This document shows positions 1-7,979 of a DNA stretch of 64,000 nt, piece by piece. Made by a program: the position numbers and the translations under genes. Source of the DNA: an uncultured Oscillibacter sp. (lineage in GTDB: Bacteria > Bacillota > Clostridia > Oscillospirales > Oscillospiraceae). The stretch lies in NCBI GenBank assembly GCA_910585245.1, contig CAJUCO010000002.1, positions 124,001-188,000 on the forward strand, given 5' to 3'. A model generated the notes under the pieces. That model ran no database searches. It was not told where the DNA came from and saw only the letters and a list, made by a program, of their open reading frames with translations. How positions within the stretch are numbered: the first letter of the stretch is position 1; the number at the start of each line of letters is the position of its first letter.

Positions 1-136
1 CGGTGGCGACCTCCTCCAGGACGGCGCCGTCCGTTGGGTCGGTGATCCGGACCCGGGCCTCCGGGATGGGGTCCGGACTTTCCCCCGCCGTGACAAAGAT
101 CTGCAAACTGCCTTTGTCCGTGTAAGTTGGATTCAT
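1..136 (-). CDS. Partial gene, N-terminus of an unknown protein with an Ig/carboxypeptidase-regulatory-like start
   Basis: Only the first 45 codons are in the window; the rest lies beyond base 1. The ATG at 136 is preceded on the minus strand by a GGAGGAG ribosome binding site at 144-150. The visible residues (MNPTYTDKGSLQIFVTAGES, then PDPIPEARVRITDP) look like the first strands of a beta-sandwich domain of the carboxypeptidase-regulatory/prealbumin-like type. It diverges from the two subtilase genes with an 84-base gap, so the two sides probably share a control region. In related Clostridia a peptidoglycan-binding or spore-cortex-type protein often begins this way next to CspB/C-like proteases; that link is recollection and inference. 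Function unassigned. Confidence 0.6.
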   Translation of the reverse strand, partial: MNPTYTDKGSLQIFVTAGESPDPIPEARVRITDPTDGAVLEEVAT

Positions 137-220
137 AAGGCTGCTCCTCCTTTCCGTATACTATTCTATGCGGGCGGGCCGGTCTGGACACCGCCCGGAG
201 CATTGGGACAGGAGGACGGT

Positions 221-1777
221 ATGGAATACATCATCAAATACACGGGGAACATCCTCTCCCTGGGCTATCCCACGGAGCTGCTGGACGCCCAATTCGCCAT
301 CATGGAGCTGGAAGAGGAGTCCCCGGAGCGGCTGCTGGCCCACTGGCAGGTCACCTGCTTCGAGCCCGCCCGGAGGCTCAGCAGTCTGGCGGACCGGAGC
401 CTGGAGGCGTCCTGCATCCCGCCGGTCCAGCGGGAGACCGGCCTGGGGCTGACGGGGCAGGGGGTGCTCATCGGCTTTGTGGACTCCGGCTTGGACCTTC
501 GTCACCCGGAGTTTTTGGGGGAGGACGGGACCAGCCGCGTCGTGGGCCTCTGGGACATGACGGCCCAGGGCACGCCCCCCCGGGGATTCCTCCACGGGGC
601 GGCCTACACCCGGGCGGAGATCGCCACAGGGTTGGTGGACTTCACCGACGAAAGCGGCCACGGCACCGCCGTGGCGGCCATTGCCGCCGGACGCGGCGGC
701 GCGTCCCCCGGCGCGTCCATCGCCGCTGTGAAACTCTCCAGCGCCAGAACCACGGATATTATGCGGGCGGTCAAATACCTGCTGGACCAGGCGGAAGAGC
801 GGCGGATGCCCTGTGTGGTGAACCTGAGCTATGGCACCAACTGCGGGTCCCACCAGGGACAGTCCCTCTTTGAGGCCTACATCGACCAATCCTCTCAGCG
901 GGGGCGGAGCGTGGTGGTCTGCGCCGCCGGGAACGAGGGCAGCGGGGCCCATCACTTCCGGGGACGGCTTATGGAAAATGAGACCATTGACGCGGAGTTC
1001 ACCGTCTCCACCCAGCGCCAGCAGATCTATCTCTCCCTCTGGAAGAACTTCGCCGACGACGCCGTTTTTGAGCTGGTCCTTCCCAACGGGCAGACCACGG
1101 GGCCCCTGACGGAGGGAACCCGGTTTCTCCGCTTCGGCCCCATCCGGGCGGCCATTTTTTACGGTGTGCCCACCCACTACACCGCCACTCAGGAGGCGCT
1201 GTTCCTTCTGGAGGCCCCTGCCGGAGGGCTGGACGGCCTCTGGAAGCTGCGGTGTTTCGGCAAGAAGGTGGCCGACGGCCGGTTTGATGTGTGGCTGCCC
1301 ACCATTGAGGAGGTCAGCGACCGCACCGCCTTCCTCCAGCCGGAACCGGATTTGACCATCACCCTTCCCGCCACGGCGCTGTACCCCATCTCCGTGGGGG
1401 GCTTCCGGCCGGAGACGGAGACGGTGAGCCCCTTCTCCGGCCGGGGGGACCAAGACTGCGCGGGCCGGGTGCTCCTGGACCTGACGGCCCCGGCGGAGGC
1501 GGTCCGCTCCGCCAAGCCGGGGGGAGGCTACGACGTCTTCACCGGCACCAGCATGGCGGCCCCCTTTGTCTCCGGGTCGGCGGCGCTGATGATGGAGTGG
1601 GGCATCGTCCAGGGAAACGACCCCTTTCTCTACGGCCAGCGGGTGAAGGCGTTTCTCTGCAAGGGGGCCCTTCGCAGTCCCTTCCTGACGTACCCCAATC
1701 CTCTTTGGGGCTATGGGCGGCTGAACCTCTGCGGAACCATGAACGAACTGGTGAGCCATTTGGAAAGGGGGCTTTGA
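221..1777 (+). CDS. S8 family serine peptidase (subtilase), CspB/CspC-like
   Basis: A 518-residue subtilisin-like protease. The catalytic triad is complete: Asp88 in GFVDSGLD, His147 in ESGHGTAVAAIAAG and Ser444 in GTSMAAPFVSG; the oxyanion Asn lies in AAGNEG. A jellyroll-like insert of roughly 130 residues sits between the Asn and Ser motifs, as in the clostridial Csp germination proteases. There is no signal peptide or membrane segment, so it acts in the cytosol or is packaged into spores. The ATG at 221 is chosen over the upstream in-frame ATG at 203 because GGAGG at 211-215 is correctly spaced for it. The stop is 2 bases from the start of the next subtilase, so the two are translationally coupled. 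A spore germination role is inference from family resemblance. Confidence 0.9.
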   Translation: MEYIIKYTGNILSLGYPTELLDAQFAIMELEEESPERLLAHWQVTCFEPARRLSSLADRSLEASCIPPVQRETGLGLTGQGVLIGFVDSGLDLRHPEFLGEDGTSRVVGLWDMTAQGTPPRGFLHGAAYTRAEIATGLVDFTDESGHGTAVAAIAAGRGGASPGASIAAVKLSSARTTDIMRAVKYLLDQAEERRMPCVVNLSYGTNCGSHQGQSLFEAYIDQSSQRGRSVVVCAAGNEGSGAHHFRGRLMENETIDAEFTVSTQRQQIYLSLWKNFADDAVFELVLPNGQTTGPLTEGTRFLRFGPIRAAIFYGVPTHYTATQEALFLLEAPAGGLDGLWKLRCFGKKVADGRFDVWLPTIEEVSDRTAFLQPEPDLTITLPATALYPISVGGFRPETETVSPFSGRGDQDCAGRVLLDLTAPAEAVRSAKPGGGYDVFTGTSMAAPFVSGSAALMMEWGIVQGNDPFLYGQRVKAFLCKGALRSPFLTYPNPLWGYGRLNLCGTMNELVSHLERGL

Positions 1778-1779
1778 CC

Positions 1780-3492
1780 ATGGCCTTATCTCCCGAGGCA
1801 ATGGCCTTCATTCAAGAGCCGGACACCGTGGACTTCGTCACCCGGGCTACCGACGCCTTTTTTGCCTATGTTCAGCGCTCAAACGAGGTGGTCATCGGAC
1901 AGATACTCTCCGGGCGCTATGTCCTGGGCTACATCAAGCAGGAGAATTTTCACCACCTGGAGGAGGCCCTGGGCACCGCCTTTCTCAGCTCCGTCTCCGT
2001 GGTGCTGGGGCTTTTGGACCGTCCCGCCCTGGAGGCGGCGGGGGTCTCCCAGGTCCAGAGCCAGCCCTACCTGAATCTAAAGGGGCGGGGAGTGCTTATC
2101 GGCTTCCTGGACACCGGCATCGACTACACCCAGGACGTCTTCCGCTATGAGGACGGCAGCAGCCGGATTCAATACATCTACGACCAGACGGTGGAGGGCC
2201 CGCCGCCGGAGGGGTTCCTTCTGGGCCGGGAGTATACCAACGCGGAGATCAACGCCGCCCTGGCCTCTCAGGACCCCTACGCCATCGTGCCCCAGCGGGA
2301 TGAGGACGGCCACGGCACCTTCCTGGCCTCCGTGGCGGCGGGGCGGCAGACGGAGGACTTCTCCGGCGCGGCTCCGGACGCGGAGATCATCGCCGTGAAA
2401 CTCCGCAAGGCCCGCCCCTTCTACCGGGAGAAGTACTGCGTCCCGGCGGATCAGGAGCACGCCTACGAGTCCAGCGCCATTATGGTTGGCGTGGAGTACA
2501 TCCTCCACAAGGCCCGGCAGCTGGGCCGTCCGGCGGTTATCTGCATCGGCCTGGGCACCAACGCGGGAAGCCACGATGGAATCAGTGTCTTTGAGGAGTA
2601 CCTCGGGGGGGTGTCCCTCCAGCCGGGGGTGTGCCTTTGCGCCGCCGCGGGCAACGAGGCGGAGGCCCGCCACCACACCGGCGGCGTTCTCCAGCCAGGG
2701 GAGAAGCCGGGGACGGTGGATTTAAAGGTGGGGGAGAACGCCGGGGACGTGTACATCGCCGTGTGGAACACCGTGGCGGACCGGCTGTCGGTCTCCGTCC
2801 GCTCCCCCTCCGGGGAGTTGGTGGGCCGGGTGCCCGCAAGACCGGGAACCGCCCCCGCCGCCGACGTGAAACTGGTGCTGGAGGCGGCCCGGGTGCAGAT
2901 TGAGTACCATTTTCCCGTGGAGGGCAGCGGGGGGCAGCTGACGGTGATCCGCATTCTGGGGGCCACTCCGGGGGTATGGACCATCCAGCTTCACGGGGAC
3001 ATTCTGCTCAACGGCAGCTATCAGGTGTGGCTGCCCATGACGGGTTTCGTCTCCCCCACGGTGGAGTTTCTGGCGGCCACGCCGGACTATACCGTCACCG
3101 CCCCCGCCTCCGCCGTGGGGGTCATCTGCTGCGGGGCCTATGACAGCAACAACAAAAGCCTCTACGCCAAAAGTTCCCGGGGGCCCGCCTGGGACGGCCG
3201 GATTTTGCCGGATCTGACGGCTCCCGGCGTGGGCGTCCGGGGGATTTACCCTTATGGACCGGGCCTGATGAGCGGTACCAGCGCGGCGGCGGCGGTGCTG
3301 GCGGGGACCTGCGCGCTGTTGCTCCAATGGGGAATCCGGGAGGGAAACGACCCGGCTATGGGGACGTACCAAATTCGGGCCTATCTCATTCGGGGCTGCC
3401 TCCGGCGGTCGGATATGCAGTACCCCAATAACCAGTGGGGGTATGGGTCCGTTCAGCTGATGCAGACCTTTCACCTGATGCGGGAACTGTAA
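1780..3492 (+). CDS. S8 family serine peptidase (subtilase), second of tandem pair
   Basis: A 571-residue subtilase directly behind the first one. Triad residues are Asp111 (GFLDTGID), His178 (DEDGHGTFLASVAAG) and Ser501 (SGTSAAAAVLAG); the Asn is in AAGNEA. It has an N-terminal region of about 100 residues that may be a prodomain, and an insert of some 200 residues before the Ser motif. No export signal is visible. The ATG at 1780 follows GGAAAGGGGG in the end of the preceding gene. It differs from gene one by a longer S1 region and a weakly conserved prodomain, so the pair is an old duplication rather than a recent one. In Clostridioides the CspBA/CspC set has members that lost triad residues; here both keep all three. 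Substrate unknown; germination signalling is the best guess. Confidence 0.88.
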   Translation: MALSPEAMAFIQEPDTVDFVTRATDAFFAYVQRSNEVVIGQILSGRYVLGYIKQENFHHLEEALGTAFLSSVSVVLGLLDRPALEAAGVSQVQSQPYLNLKGRGVLIGFLDTGIDYTQDVFRYEDGSSRIQYIYDQTVEGPPPEGFLLGREYTNAEINAALASQDPYAIVPQRDEDGHGTFLASVAAGRQTEDFSGAAPDAEIIAVKLRKARPFYREKYCVPADQEHAYESSAIMVGVEYILHKARQLGRPAVICIGLGTNAGSHDGISVFEEYLGGVSLQPGVCLCAAAGNEAEARHHTGGVLQPGEKPGTVDLKVGENAGDVYIAVWNTVADRLSVSVRSPSGELVGRVPARPGTAPAADVKLVLEAARVQIEYHFPVEGSGGQLTVIRILGATPGVWTIQLHGDILLNGSYQVWLPMTGFVSPTVEFLAATPDYTVTAPASAVGVICCGAYDSNNKSLYAKSSRGPAWDGRILPDLTAPGVGVRGIYPYGPGLMSGTSAAAAVLAGTCALLLQWGIREGNDPAMGTYQIRAYLIRGCLRRSDMQYPNNQWGYGSVQLMQTFHLMREL

Positions 3493-3559
3493 ATAAAGAC
3501 GCGGACCGCCTGGGGCAATCCGCGTCAGCCTGTCAAAAAAGTACCGACTAAAAGGGAGC

Positions 3560-3653
3560 GGAAAGGAAAAGAGCTACGAGAGAGACCCATCAGGGGTTTC
3601 TCTCGTTTTGGGTCAGAAGGTTTTCAGACCTTTTGAAAGGTCTGAAAACCTTG
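3560..3653 (+). repeat. Dispersed two-hairpin intergenic element, copy A (terminator-like)
   Basis: Bases 3560-3607 match the reverse complement of 38728-38775 at 47 of 48 positions. The conserved part contains a 12-bp stem (3577-3588 with 3594-3605, loop ATCAG) followed by TTTT, so it can terminate the subtilase transcript. A second stem follows (3617-3630 with 3639-3652); the other copy has a second stem at the same place with different but mutually compensating bases. A third stem (3655-3662 with 3681-3688) comes after it. The 248 bases between 3493 and 3740 hold only such hairpins and no gene. Confidence 0.75.
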
Positions 3654-3740
3654 CTCAGGCTGGCGAAAATCCTTTTTCGACAGCCTGACGCGAAAGGCGG
3701 AGGGAAATTCCGCCTCCGGTTTTCGCAAACCAGTCGGGGG

Positions 3741-4025
3741 TCACTCCTCGCAATAGTAGCGTTTGATAGCCCCCAGAAGAGCCGTCACCCGCTGGTCCCG
3801 CATCCGGTAGAGAACGTGCATTCCCCGCTTTTCCGACTCTAGAATTCCCGCCGCCCGCATTTGGTTTAGATGTTGGGACAGGGCGGAAGCGGTGATGTTG
3901 GGGGTGAAGCGGTGAAGCTCCCCCACGGTTAGCGGTCCGTTTCCCAAGGCGCACAATATGAGCAGCCGGTGCTCATTGGCGAGGAGCCTCAACAGATCCG
4001 CGATGGTCCTGGCTTTCTCCTCCAC
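3741..4025 (-). CDS. ArsR/SmtB-family transcriptional regulator
   Basis: A 94-residue winged-helix repressor of the ArsR type: LRLLANEHRLLILCAL is helix 1-2, ITASALSQHLNQMRAAGILES is the recognition region, and KRGMHVLYRM is the beta-wing. It has a Cys in helix 2 (ILCAL) and a C-terminal YYCEE, so a two-cysteine metal or redox sensor is possible, but the classic CVC alpha-3 motif of ArsR is not present. It is the third gene of a minus-strand operon with a ferredoxin and a membrane iron-sulfur protein, overlapping the latter by 53 bases in a different frame. It probably represses its own operon at the promoter near 4836-4864. Inducer unknown. Confidence 0.88.
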   Translation of the reverse strand: MEEKARTIADLLRLLANEHRLLILCALGNGPLTVGELHRFTPNITASALSQHLNQMRAAGILESEKRGMHVLYRMRDQRVTALLGAIKRYYCEE

Positions 4026-4596
4026 GGGGGCTCTCCTCCTTCTTTTGTTTCAGCATACAGATCCCCTGCGTCATGGTGCCCATGGGGCAGTAAACGCACC
4101 AGGACCGGGGCCGGAATATGGCCATGGTGGCAAGTCCCAATACTGTGGAGGTCATCATCACCCCGTAAAAGCCGAAGGCGAACTGAGCCGCCCACGGGGC
4201 CACCATGTCCACTTTAGCCCACTGCCAGGGCAGCTTGAAGACCCAAAGCAGCGTCACCGTTTGCCGCAGGGGCGCTCCGGTGAAGACCATCCAGGTTCCC
4301 CGCAGCATCAGGCCGAACATCACCATGAAAAAGGCCAGAAAGCCATAGCGGAACCAGCGGCTTTTCAGGAACTTGGGGGGCGGCGCGTTCCGGGACAGTT
4401 TCTTTCCAAGAAGGCCCAGGAGCTGTCCCCGTCCACAGTAGCGGTTACAATAGGCCTTGTTCCCCCCGATCAGCGCCACCAGCAGTGGGATGGAGAAAAA
4501 CAGCATCCCCAGCCACGCGAAAAGGATGTTGCAAAGTCCCAGGACCCAGTATAAAAGCTCGCCAATCCAGAGGTAATCGTACCACTTTTTCCTCAT
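3973..4596 (-). CDS. NapH/CcoG-like membrane 4Fe-4S protein
   Basis: A 207-residue membrane protein with about four or five hydrophobic segments and two cysteine clusters: CNRYCGRGQ near residue 50 and CVYCPMGT near residue 180. This is the pattern of NapH/RdxA/CcoG-like membrane electron-transfer proteins (COG0348). The start is taken at the ATG at 4596, which overlaps the stop of the ferredoxin gene (4593-4599 overlap) and follows GGGAGGCGGG; upstream in-frame codons belong to an overlapping frame. With the adjacent soluble ferredoxin it probably shuttles electrons at the cytoplasmic membrane, and an ArsR regulator follows it. The redox partner enzyme is not encoded here. Confidence 0.85.
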   Translation of the reverse strand: MRKKWYDYLWIGELLYWVLGLCNILFAWLGMLFFSIPLLVALIGGNKAYCNRYCGRGQLLGLLGKKLSRNAPPPKFLKSRWFRYGFLAFFMVMFGLMLRGTWMVFTGAPLRQTVTLLWVFKLPWQWAKVDMVAPWAAQFAFGFYGVMMTSTVLGLATMAIFRPRSWCVYCPMGTMTQGICMLKQKKEESPRGGESQDHRGSVEAPRQ

Positions 4597-4799
4597 ACTC
4601 CCGCCTCCCTTTCCACAATGGCGATCACATCCGCCGGACAGAGTTTCGCGCACCTTCCACAGCCCACGCACCGCTCCTTGTCCACTTGCGCCGCCACACC
4701 GGACACAACCCGGATGGCGTCTTTGGGACAGGCCTTCATACAAGTCCCGCAGGCCACGCACTCCCATCCTACCTGGGCCAGCCGTTTTGATAATGGCAT
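4593..4799 (-). CDS. Small 2x[4Fe-4S] ferredoxin
   Basis: A 68-residue ferredoxin with two canonical clusters, CVACGTCMKACPKDA and CVGCGRCAKLCPADV, each CxxCxxCxxxCP. It is the first gene of an operon with a membrane iron-sulfur protein and an ArsR regulator, and its last codon overlaps the start of the next gene. The promoter TTGACA-17-TATATT lies just upstream (4836-4864). It is likely the electron donor or acceptor for the NapH-like protein. No residues are missing; 2[4Fe-4S] ferredoxins of this length are typical. Confidence 0.93.
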   Translation of the reverse strand: MPLSKRLAQVGWECVACGTCMKACPKDAIRVVSGVAAQVDKERCVGCGRCAKLCPADVIAIVEREAGV

Positions 4800-4835
4800 A
4801 GTATCCTCTCCTCAATCAGCATTTAAGATAATACT

Positions 4836-4864
4836 AATATACTTTATTAGAGGGGGCTTGTCAA
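4836..4864 (-). promoter_or_regulatory. Sigma-A-type promoter of the ferredoxin/ArsR operon
   Basis: Read on the minus strand: TTGACA (4864-4859), a 17-base spacer, then TATATT (4841-4836). The -10 lies in an AT-rich, partly dyad-symmetric stretch (4824-4850), a plausible binding site for the ArsR protein encoded at the end of the operon. The operator claim is inference. Confidence 0.75.
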
Positions 4865-4947
4865 GATGTCTCTCCGGCAAACTGTCAAGCTCTCACTTTG
4901 CACAATTTCCGAGAGGGGGGAAATCAGAAAATCATCCAAAATACCGC

Positions 4948-4975
4948 TTGCGCTTTTGTATAAAGCGACTATAAT
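4948..4975 (+). promoter_or_regulatory. Probable promoter of the MATE exporter gene
   Basis: TTGCGC at 4948-4953, a 16-base spacer and a perfect TATAAT at 4970-4975, about 80 bases before the MATE start codon. It diverges from the ferredoxin operon promoter. Confidence 0.65.
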
Positions 4976-5054
4976 AAGCAAGAATTTCCGGGGCGCCCAG
5001 AGGGCAATACCGGCATTTGCATTTTTAGATTGGATGTTCAGCGAGGTTTTTGCC

Positions 5055-6431
5055 ATGACGAAAGATTTGACCAAAGGCAGCCCTATGGGGCTGATTCTCA
5101 GTTTCGGCGTTCCGGTTCTGCTGGGGAACCTGTTCCAGCAGTTTTACAATGTAGTGGATACCGCCATTGTGGGCAAGACCCTGGGGGGAGACGCGCTGGC
5201 GGCAGTGGGGGCCACCGGCTCCGTCAACTTTTTGGTGGTGGGCTTTTGCATCGGCGTGTGCGGCGGCTTCACCATTCCTGTGGCCCAGCAATTTGGCGCG
5301 GGGAATGAGGGGGAGCTGCGGCGGTACATGGCCGGAGGAGCATGGCTGTGCCTGCTTTTCGGAGCGCTGCTGACGGCTCTTACCGCCGCCTTCTGCGGCC
5401 GGATTCTCACCGGAATGCGGACGCCTCCGGAGATCTACCAGCGGGCCTTCCTGTATATTCTGACCATTTTTCTGGGGCTTCCCGCCTATTTTCTCTATAA
5501 CTTCACCGCCGGGGTCCTCCGGGCGCTGGGGGACAGCCGGACGCCGGTGATCTGGCTCAGCGGGGCGGCGCTTTTGAACATCGTTTTGGACACGGTGTTT
5601 ATCCTGACGTTCCACCTGGACGTCTTTGGCGCGGCTCTGGCCACGGTGCTGTCCCAGCTTGTGGCGGGTCTGGGCTGCCTTGGACGTGTGCTCCGGGGAT
5701 ATCCCATGCTCCGCACGGAGCGGGCGGACTGGCGTTGGGACCGCCGCCGGATGGGGGAGCTGTGCCTGATGGGCCTGCCCATGGGACTTCAGTTCTCCAT
5801 CACCGCCATTGGCAGCGTCATGATTCAAACGGCGGTCAACGGCCTGGGAACGGCGTATGTCACTGCGGTCACCGCCGCCAGCAAGGTGTCCATGTTCTTT
5901 TCCTGTCCCTTTGACGCCATGGGCAGCACAATGGCCACATACGGCGGGCAAAACGCCGGGGCCGCCCGGTGGGAGCGGCTCCACCAGGGCCTGAGAGCCT
6001 GCGTTCTCCTGGGGGCGGCCTACTCAGTTCTCTCCCTGGCGGCCCTGCACATCTGGGCCGACCCGCTAAATATGCTGTTTTTGGACGGGGACAGCGCCGC
6101 CCTGCTGCCCCTGGCCCGGAAGTATCTTCTGATTCTCGCATGGTTCTTTTTCCCCCTGGCCCTGGTGAACATTTTTCGCCTGCTGATTCAGGGGATGGGC
6201 TTCTCCCCCCTGGCAACTCTGGCGGGAGTGCTGGAGCTGGCGGGCCGGGCGGCGGTTTCTTTGCTGGTGCCCTCCCTGGGGTTCGCGGCCGCCTGCTTTG
6301 CCTCTCCGGTGGCCTGGTTGATGGCGGATCTCTTTCTCCTGCCGGCTTATTTGTACTGTTACCGCCGCCTCACCCGTCCCCGGAGACGGCGGGGAGGCAG
6401 AGTCCGGCTCTTGCGCTCCATCGGCGTTTGA
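5055..6431 (+). CDS. MATE family multidrug efflux transporter
   Basis: A 458-residue integral membrane protein with about 12 predicted hydrophobic helices. The N-terminal motif MTKDLTKGSPMGLILSF and the following LFQQFYNVVDTAIVGK are hallmarks of the NorM/DinF-like MATE branch common in Clostridia. It exports cationic drugs or metabolites in exchange for Na+ or H+. The ATG at 5055 is chosen; AGCGAGG at about 5039-5045 is its Shine-Dalgarno. An in-frame ATG at 5034 is a possible alternative start downstream of the promoter. The 340 bases after it (6432-6771) hold no gene. A second, different MATE gene lies at 21240-22607. Confidence 0.93.
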   Translation: MTKDLTKGSPMGLILSFGVPVLLGNLFQQFYNVVDTAIVGKTLGGDALAAVGATGSVNFLVVGFCIGVCGGFTIPVAQQFGAGNEGELRRYMAGGAWLCLLFGALLTALTAAFCGRILTGMRTPPEIYQRAFLYILTIFLGLPAYFLYNFTAGVLRALGDSRTPVIWLSGAALLNIVLDTVFILTFHLDVFGAALATVLSQLVAGLGCLGRVLRGYPMLRTERADWRWDRRRMGELCLMGLPMGLQFSITAIGSVMIQTAVNGLGTAYVTAVTAASKVSMFFSCPFDAMGSTMATYGGQNAGAARWERLHQGLRACVLLGAAYSVLSLAALHIWADPLNMLFLDGDSAALLPLARKYLLILAWFFFPLALVNIFRLLIQGMGFSPLATLAGVLELAGRAAVSLLVPSLGFAAACFASPVAWLMADLFLLPAYLYCYRRLTRPRRRRGGRVRLLRSIGV

Positions 6432-6688
6432 GAACCTGCCGGACAGCGAAGGCCTCCCGGGTGCTTCTCTTGCAATCCGCCGGGATTTCCGAAGGAAAGG
6501 CGCCTCCTCCGGCGGGGCTATCCGTCAGTTGCCGAATGAGTACGGTTTTGGTTTTTCGCGGGGCGGTCCCAAGGCGGGGCTGCCGCCTTTTTCCGGTTTC
6601 CGGAGGGATCAGGCCGGAACCTGGGGCCATCCCTTGTGTCTGTAACAAAGATGTAATGTGTAAATTGTGGTTTTTGGGCCAAAGGGTC

Positions 6689-6717
6689 TTGCCAGGGCGG
6701 GAAAAATATCTTACAAT
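6689..6717 (+). promoter_or_regulatory. Sigma-A-type promoter of SLH protein gene
   Basis: TTGCCA (6689-6694), a 17-base spacer and TACAAT (6712-6717), 55 bases before the start codon. The rest of the 6432-6771 gap is GC-rich with short inverted repeats and no credible ORF. Confidence 0.75.
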
Positions 6718-6771
6718 AGGGCTTGGGTCTTGCAAGGCCCCTATTTTAAGAATGAAGCGAGGTGCGCGCAT

Positions 6772-7902
6772 ATGAAAAAGACGCTGGCCGCTTTATCCCT
6801 GGCCCTGGCTCTGCTGACGGGCAGCGCCGCCGCCTTTTCCGACGTGGACGGGGGCTTATACTATGCCGCGCCCATTGCCTGGGCCGTGGAGCAGGGGATC
6901 ACCACCGGAACATCCGAAGATACCTTCTCTCCCGACGCGCTTTGTACCCAGGGGCAGATTCTCACCTTCCTCTGGCGTGCCGCCGGGTCTCCCCAGGTGG
7001 AGGAGGAGAGCCTCCCCGCCGGTCTTTCGCCGGAGTCCCTCAACCCCAACTTTTTGAAGACCGTCGCCTGGGCGTTCCAGGCGGGCATTCTGGGTGACGG
7101 GGCCTCCCCTCTGGACCCCTCCGCCCCTTGCGACCGGGGGACGGCCATGGGCTTTCTCTGGCGTTACGCAGGCTCGCCTGCTGCCAACGCCCCCGGGGCC
7201 TTCACCGATGTGTCCCCCAACGCGGATTATGCCCAGGCCGTGGCTTGGGCCGTGGAGAGCGGCATCACCTCCGGTACCTCCGAGGCCACCTTCTCTCCCG
7301 GCGAGTATTGCACGCGAGGACAGATTGCCACTTTCCTCTACCGCTGCTTGAACGAAGTTTCTCTGGGAGAGAAGGTCTATGTGCCGGTGGACCCGGTCTC
7401 CCCGCCGCCCGCTCCGGAGCCAGAAGAGGAGATCCAGCCCCAGAGAACCCTGTTTGGGCTGGGGAAGGCCTATTCCCTTGGCCTGGACGGCAGCGAGTTT
7501 ACCAGCGAGGGCGTGTATGAGGCGGAAGTCACCGTGGAGATCTATTCCTCCTATGAGGCGGTTTTCACCGTCAAGGTTCCCTTCCCTCTGTTTCAGGCGT
7601 GCGCCTACTCCGTCCGGTTTGACGACCCTGAAGAGCTGGGCTCCGGTTATATTTTCACCTGCTTGCGGTGGGATGAGGCCTTTGCCGATATCATTCCCTG
7701 GGAGGGGGAGCATTATCAGGAGCGCTTCTCCGATCTGACGGGGATTTCCCGGAAGGAAACCTACTTCATGGCCCAGTACAAAGACGAGGACCGGATGGGC
7801 GGCGTACTCAGCTGGCGGGTTTCCCTCACCCCCGGCGGCGGTTTTAACTTCGATCTTCTGGACGGATATGAACTCAGTTGCGAGGTCAGCTCCAACCTGT
7901 AA
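6772..7902 (+). CDS. Secreted S-layer homology (SLH) domain protein
   Basis: A 376-residue exported protein. Residues 1-22 are a Sec signal peptide (MKKTLAALSLALALLTGSAA, cleavage after Ala). Three SLH repeats follow: FSDVDGG...ITTGTSEDTFSP, a divergent middle copy (ILGDGASPLDP) and FTDVSPNADYAQAVAWAVE...SGTSEATFSP. After a Pro/Glu-rich linker (VSPPPAPEPEEEIQP) comes a C-terminal region of about 150 residues that I do not recognise. SLH repeats bind pyruvylated secondary cell-wall polymer, so the protein should sit on the cell surface. The ATG at 6772 is preceded by GCGAGGTG. It is a single gene between its own promoter and a strong terminator. Confidence 0.9.
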   Translation: MKKTLAALSLALALLTGSAAAFSDVDGGLYYAAPIAWAVEQGITTGTSEDTFSPDALCTQGQILTFLWRAAGSPQVEEESLPAGLSPESLNPNFLKTVAWAFQAGILGDGASPLDPSAPCDRGTAMGFLWRYAGSPAANAPGAFTDVSPNADYAQAVAWAVESGITSGTSEATFSPGEYCTRGQIATFLYRCLNEVSLGEKVYVPVDPVSPPPAPEPEEEIQPQRTLFGLGKAYSLGLDGSEFTSEGVYEAEVTVEIYSSYEAVFTVKVPFPLFQACAYSVRFDDPEELGSGYIFTCLRWDEAFADIIPWEGEHYQERFSDLTGISRKETYFMAQYKDEDRMGGVLSWRVSLTPGGGFNFDLLDGYELSCEVSSNL

Positions 7903-7931
7903 ATTTGAAAAGAGGGACTCCATTAGAAAGC

Positions 7932-7978
7932 AATACCCGCTGAAAGACCGGTTTCTTTCAGCGGGTATTTGCTTTTTT
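7932..7978 (+). terminator. Rho-independent terminator of the SLH gene
   Basis: A perfect 16-bp stem (7932-7947 with 7954-7969), a 6-base loop, then GCTTTTTT. It lies 30 bases after the stop codon. Confidence 0.92.
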
Positions 7979-7979
7979 A

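Noticed and set aside
161..1801. A 546-codon open frame on the minus strand opposite the first subtilase
   Set aside because: Shadow of the GC-rich coding strand: no ribosome binding site, low-complexity Gly/Arg/Pro composition, and the plus strand has clear catalytic motifs.
3493..3740. A CRISPR-like array because of several successive hairpins
   Set aside because: The hairpins differ from one another and there are no regular repeats with spacers; nor are there cas genes.
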